Below are positions 63,329-64,000 of a stretch of DNA of 64,000 bases, piece after piece. A program made the translations under genes and the position numbers. This stretch comes from WJKG01 sp964627305 (GTDB lineage: Bacteria > Zixibacteria > MSB-5A5 > GN15 > FEB-12), in assembly GCA_964627305.1 (NCBI GenBank), contig CAZVHP010000007.1:109872-173871 (forward strand). The letters are read 5' to 3'. The notes under the pieces were generated by a model. That model saw only the letters and a program-made list of their open reading frames with translations. It was not told where the DNA came from and did not search any database. How positions within the stretch are numbered: position 1 is the stretch's first letter; every line of letters begins with the position of its first letter.

Positions 63329-64000
63329 TCATACGGCCCGAAACAGGTCGATATACCACTGGCCGACACCGGCGGTGGTGAGGATGACGCCGAGGATAAT
63401 GGCGAAAACAATCAGCATTTTCACGAAATCCTGTCCTTTGAGTCCGCCCAGCATGATCGGTTCATGAGACAGGTAGGCGCTGGCGGCGTAGAGTTCCTCT
63501 CCCATGAGGGTGTAATCGCAGGCGGCGATGAAGAACGGCAGTTGTTCGGGGCGCGCTGTTCCGGCGATCTGGATCGACCCGGCAGCGTTGCCCGTTTCGG
63601 CCAGCAGGAGTGACTCGGCAAAGAAAGCGCCCATATAGATATTGGTGGCGGGTCGCTCCCGCATCATGTAGCCGTTGACGTGGGCGGTGAAGGCAAACTG
63701 CTCGCCGGCGACATAGCGCACGATATCCTTGTCGTAGGAGTCCTTCTTGCCGACTTCGATATAGGCCTGCTCGACCACCTCCTGACCGGCGGCCAGCACC
63801 AGCGGGTATCGTACGGGGACGGTCAGCGGCGTGTCATACTGCGCGGTGATCTTGGCGACGCGCCCGAGAATAGAGATACCGGCTATCGTTTCTATCTCGT
63901 CAAGCTCCGAGATGCCGGGGATGTACAGCACGGGTCGGCCCATTTCGGTGGCGCGTCCGACAGCCTCTTCGACGGCTTCGAGGCCGGGAATCTTGCGCAG
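63329..64000 (-). CDS. DUF6754-like membrane-anchored protein (5' end outside window)
   Basis: The reading frame is open to the window edge; the ATG at 63943 is preceded by coding-like sequence (LRKIPGLEAVEEAVGRATE), so the gene is cut. The visible part has an alpha/beta domain with GRPVLYIPGISELDEIETIAGISILGRVA and LVLAAGQEVVEQAYIEVGKKD, then a C-terminal membrane helix (MLIVFAIILGVILTTAGVGQW). From memory it resembles DUF6754 proteins. First visible gene of the coupled membrane cluster; function unknown. Confidence 0.65.
   Translation of the reverse strand: MRKIPGLEAVEEAVGRATEMGRPVLYIPGISELDEIETIAGISILGRVAKITAQYDTPLTVPVRYPLVLAAGQEVVEQAYIEVGKKDSYDKDIVRYVAGEQFAFTAHVNGYMMRERPATNIYMGAFFAESLLLAETGNAAGSIQIAGTARPEQLPFFIAACDYTLMGEELYAASAYLSHEPIMLGGLKGQDFVKMLIVFAIILGVILTTAGVGQWYIDLFRAV

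Overview
The window is about 64 kb of GC-rich bacterial chromosome packed with 59 protein genes. I see no rRNA, tRNA, insertion sequence, prophage or CRISPR array. Lipoprotein acylation and release genes (lnt, lolC, lolD), a porin-like barrel and two proteins ending in a type IX-style C-terminal domain point to a diderm of the Fibrobacteres-Chlorobi-Bacteroidetes sphere. The NYPNPFNPTT-type tail together with McsA/McsB/ClpC fits candidate phyla such as Zixibacteria; that placement is inference from gene content only.

Layout. 1-6.0 kb: end of a sorted exoprotein, two glycosyltransferases, a FemAB/GNAT-like transferase and a secreted beta-propeller. 6-10.2 kb: lnt, gpmI and purM behind a strong promoter. 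10.3-22 kb: a methyltransferase, then a long minus-strand housekeeping run (ftsE-ftsX-envC-like-holB-ricT-metG-tatD-rsmA-pdxJ-like-rluD, then a mini carbonic anhydrase). 22.2-28.6 kb: rho, rsfS, a LytR_C protein, a uridylyltransferase domain, panD, a Nudix protein, panC and a metallo-beta-lactamase-fold protein. 28.6-34.9 kb, plus strand: lolC-lolD-mcsA-mcsB-clpC, joining lipoprotein release to protein-arginine phosphorylation and proteolysis. 35-43.4 kb: an ECF sigma/anti-sigma pair, pcrA/uvrD, rpmA, and pilT coupled to a large multidomain regulator. 43.6-47.5 kb: divIC-like, recO, glyS, a cysteine-free glutaredoxin-like protein and sod. 47.6-50.8 kb: a membrane glycosyltransferase with TPR tail and selD. 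50.9-56.3 kb: an S9 peptidase, a porin and a DASS transporter. 56.4-60 kb: ahcY-metK (methyl cycle) and a sugar nucleotidylyltransferase. 60-64 kb: a lipoprotein and a four-gene membrane cluster of unknown function that runs off the window.

Most notable points: selD is read here as a selenoprotein gene with an in-frame UGA at codon 21 and a SECIS-like hairpin 10-34 nt after it; FtsE has lost its Q-loop, signature and switch-histidine motifs; a PdxJ homologue has lost two of the three catalytic residues; a MshEN-REC-HD-REC-DUF4388 fusion is coupled to pilT; several promoters place the -10 box 6-10 nt before the start codon, predicting leaderless mRNAs; and a hairpin-forming 19-bp tandem repeat lies in the ricT leader. 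All functional calls rest on reading motifs and on remembered families, not on database searches.
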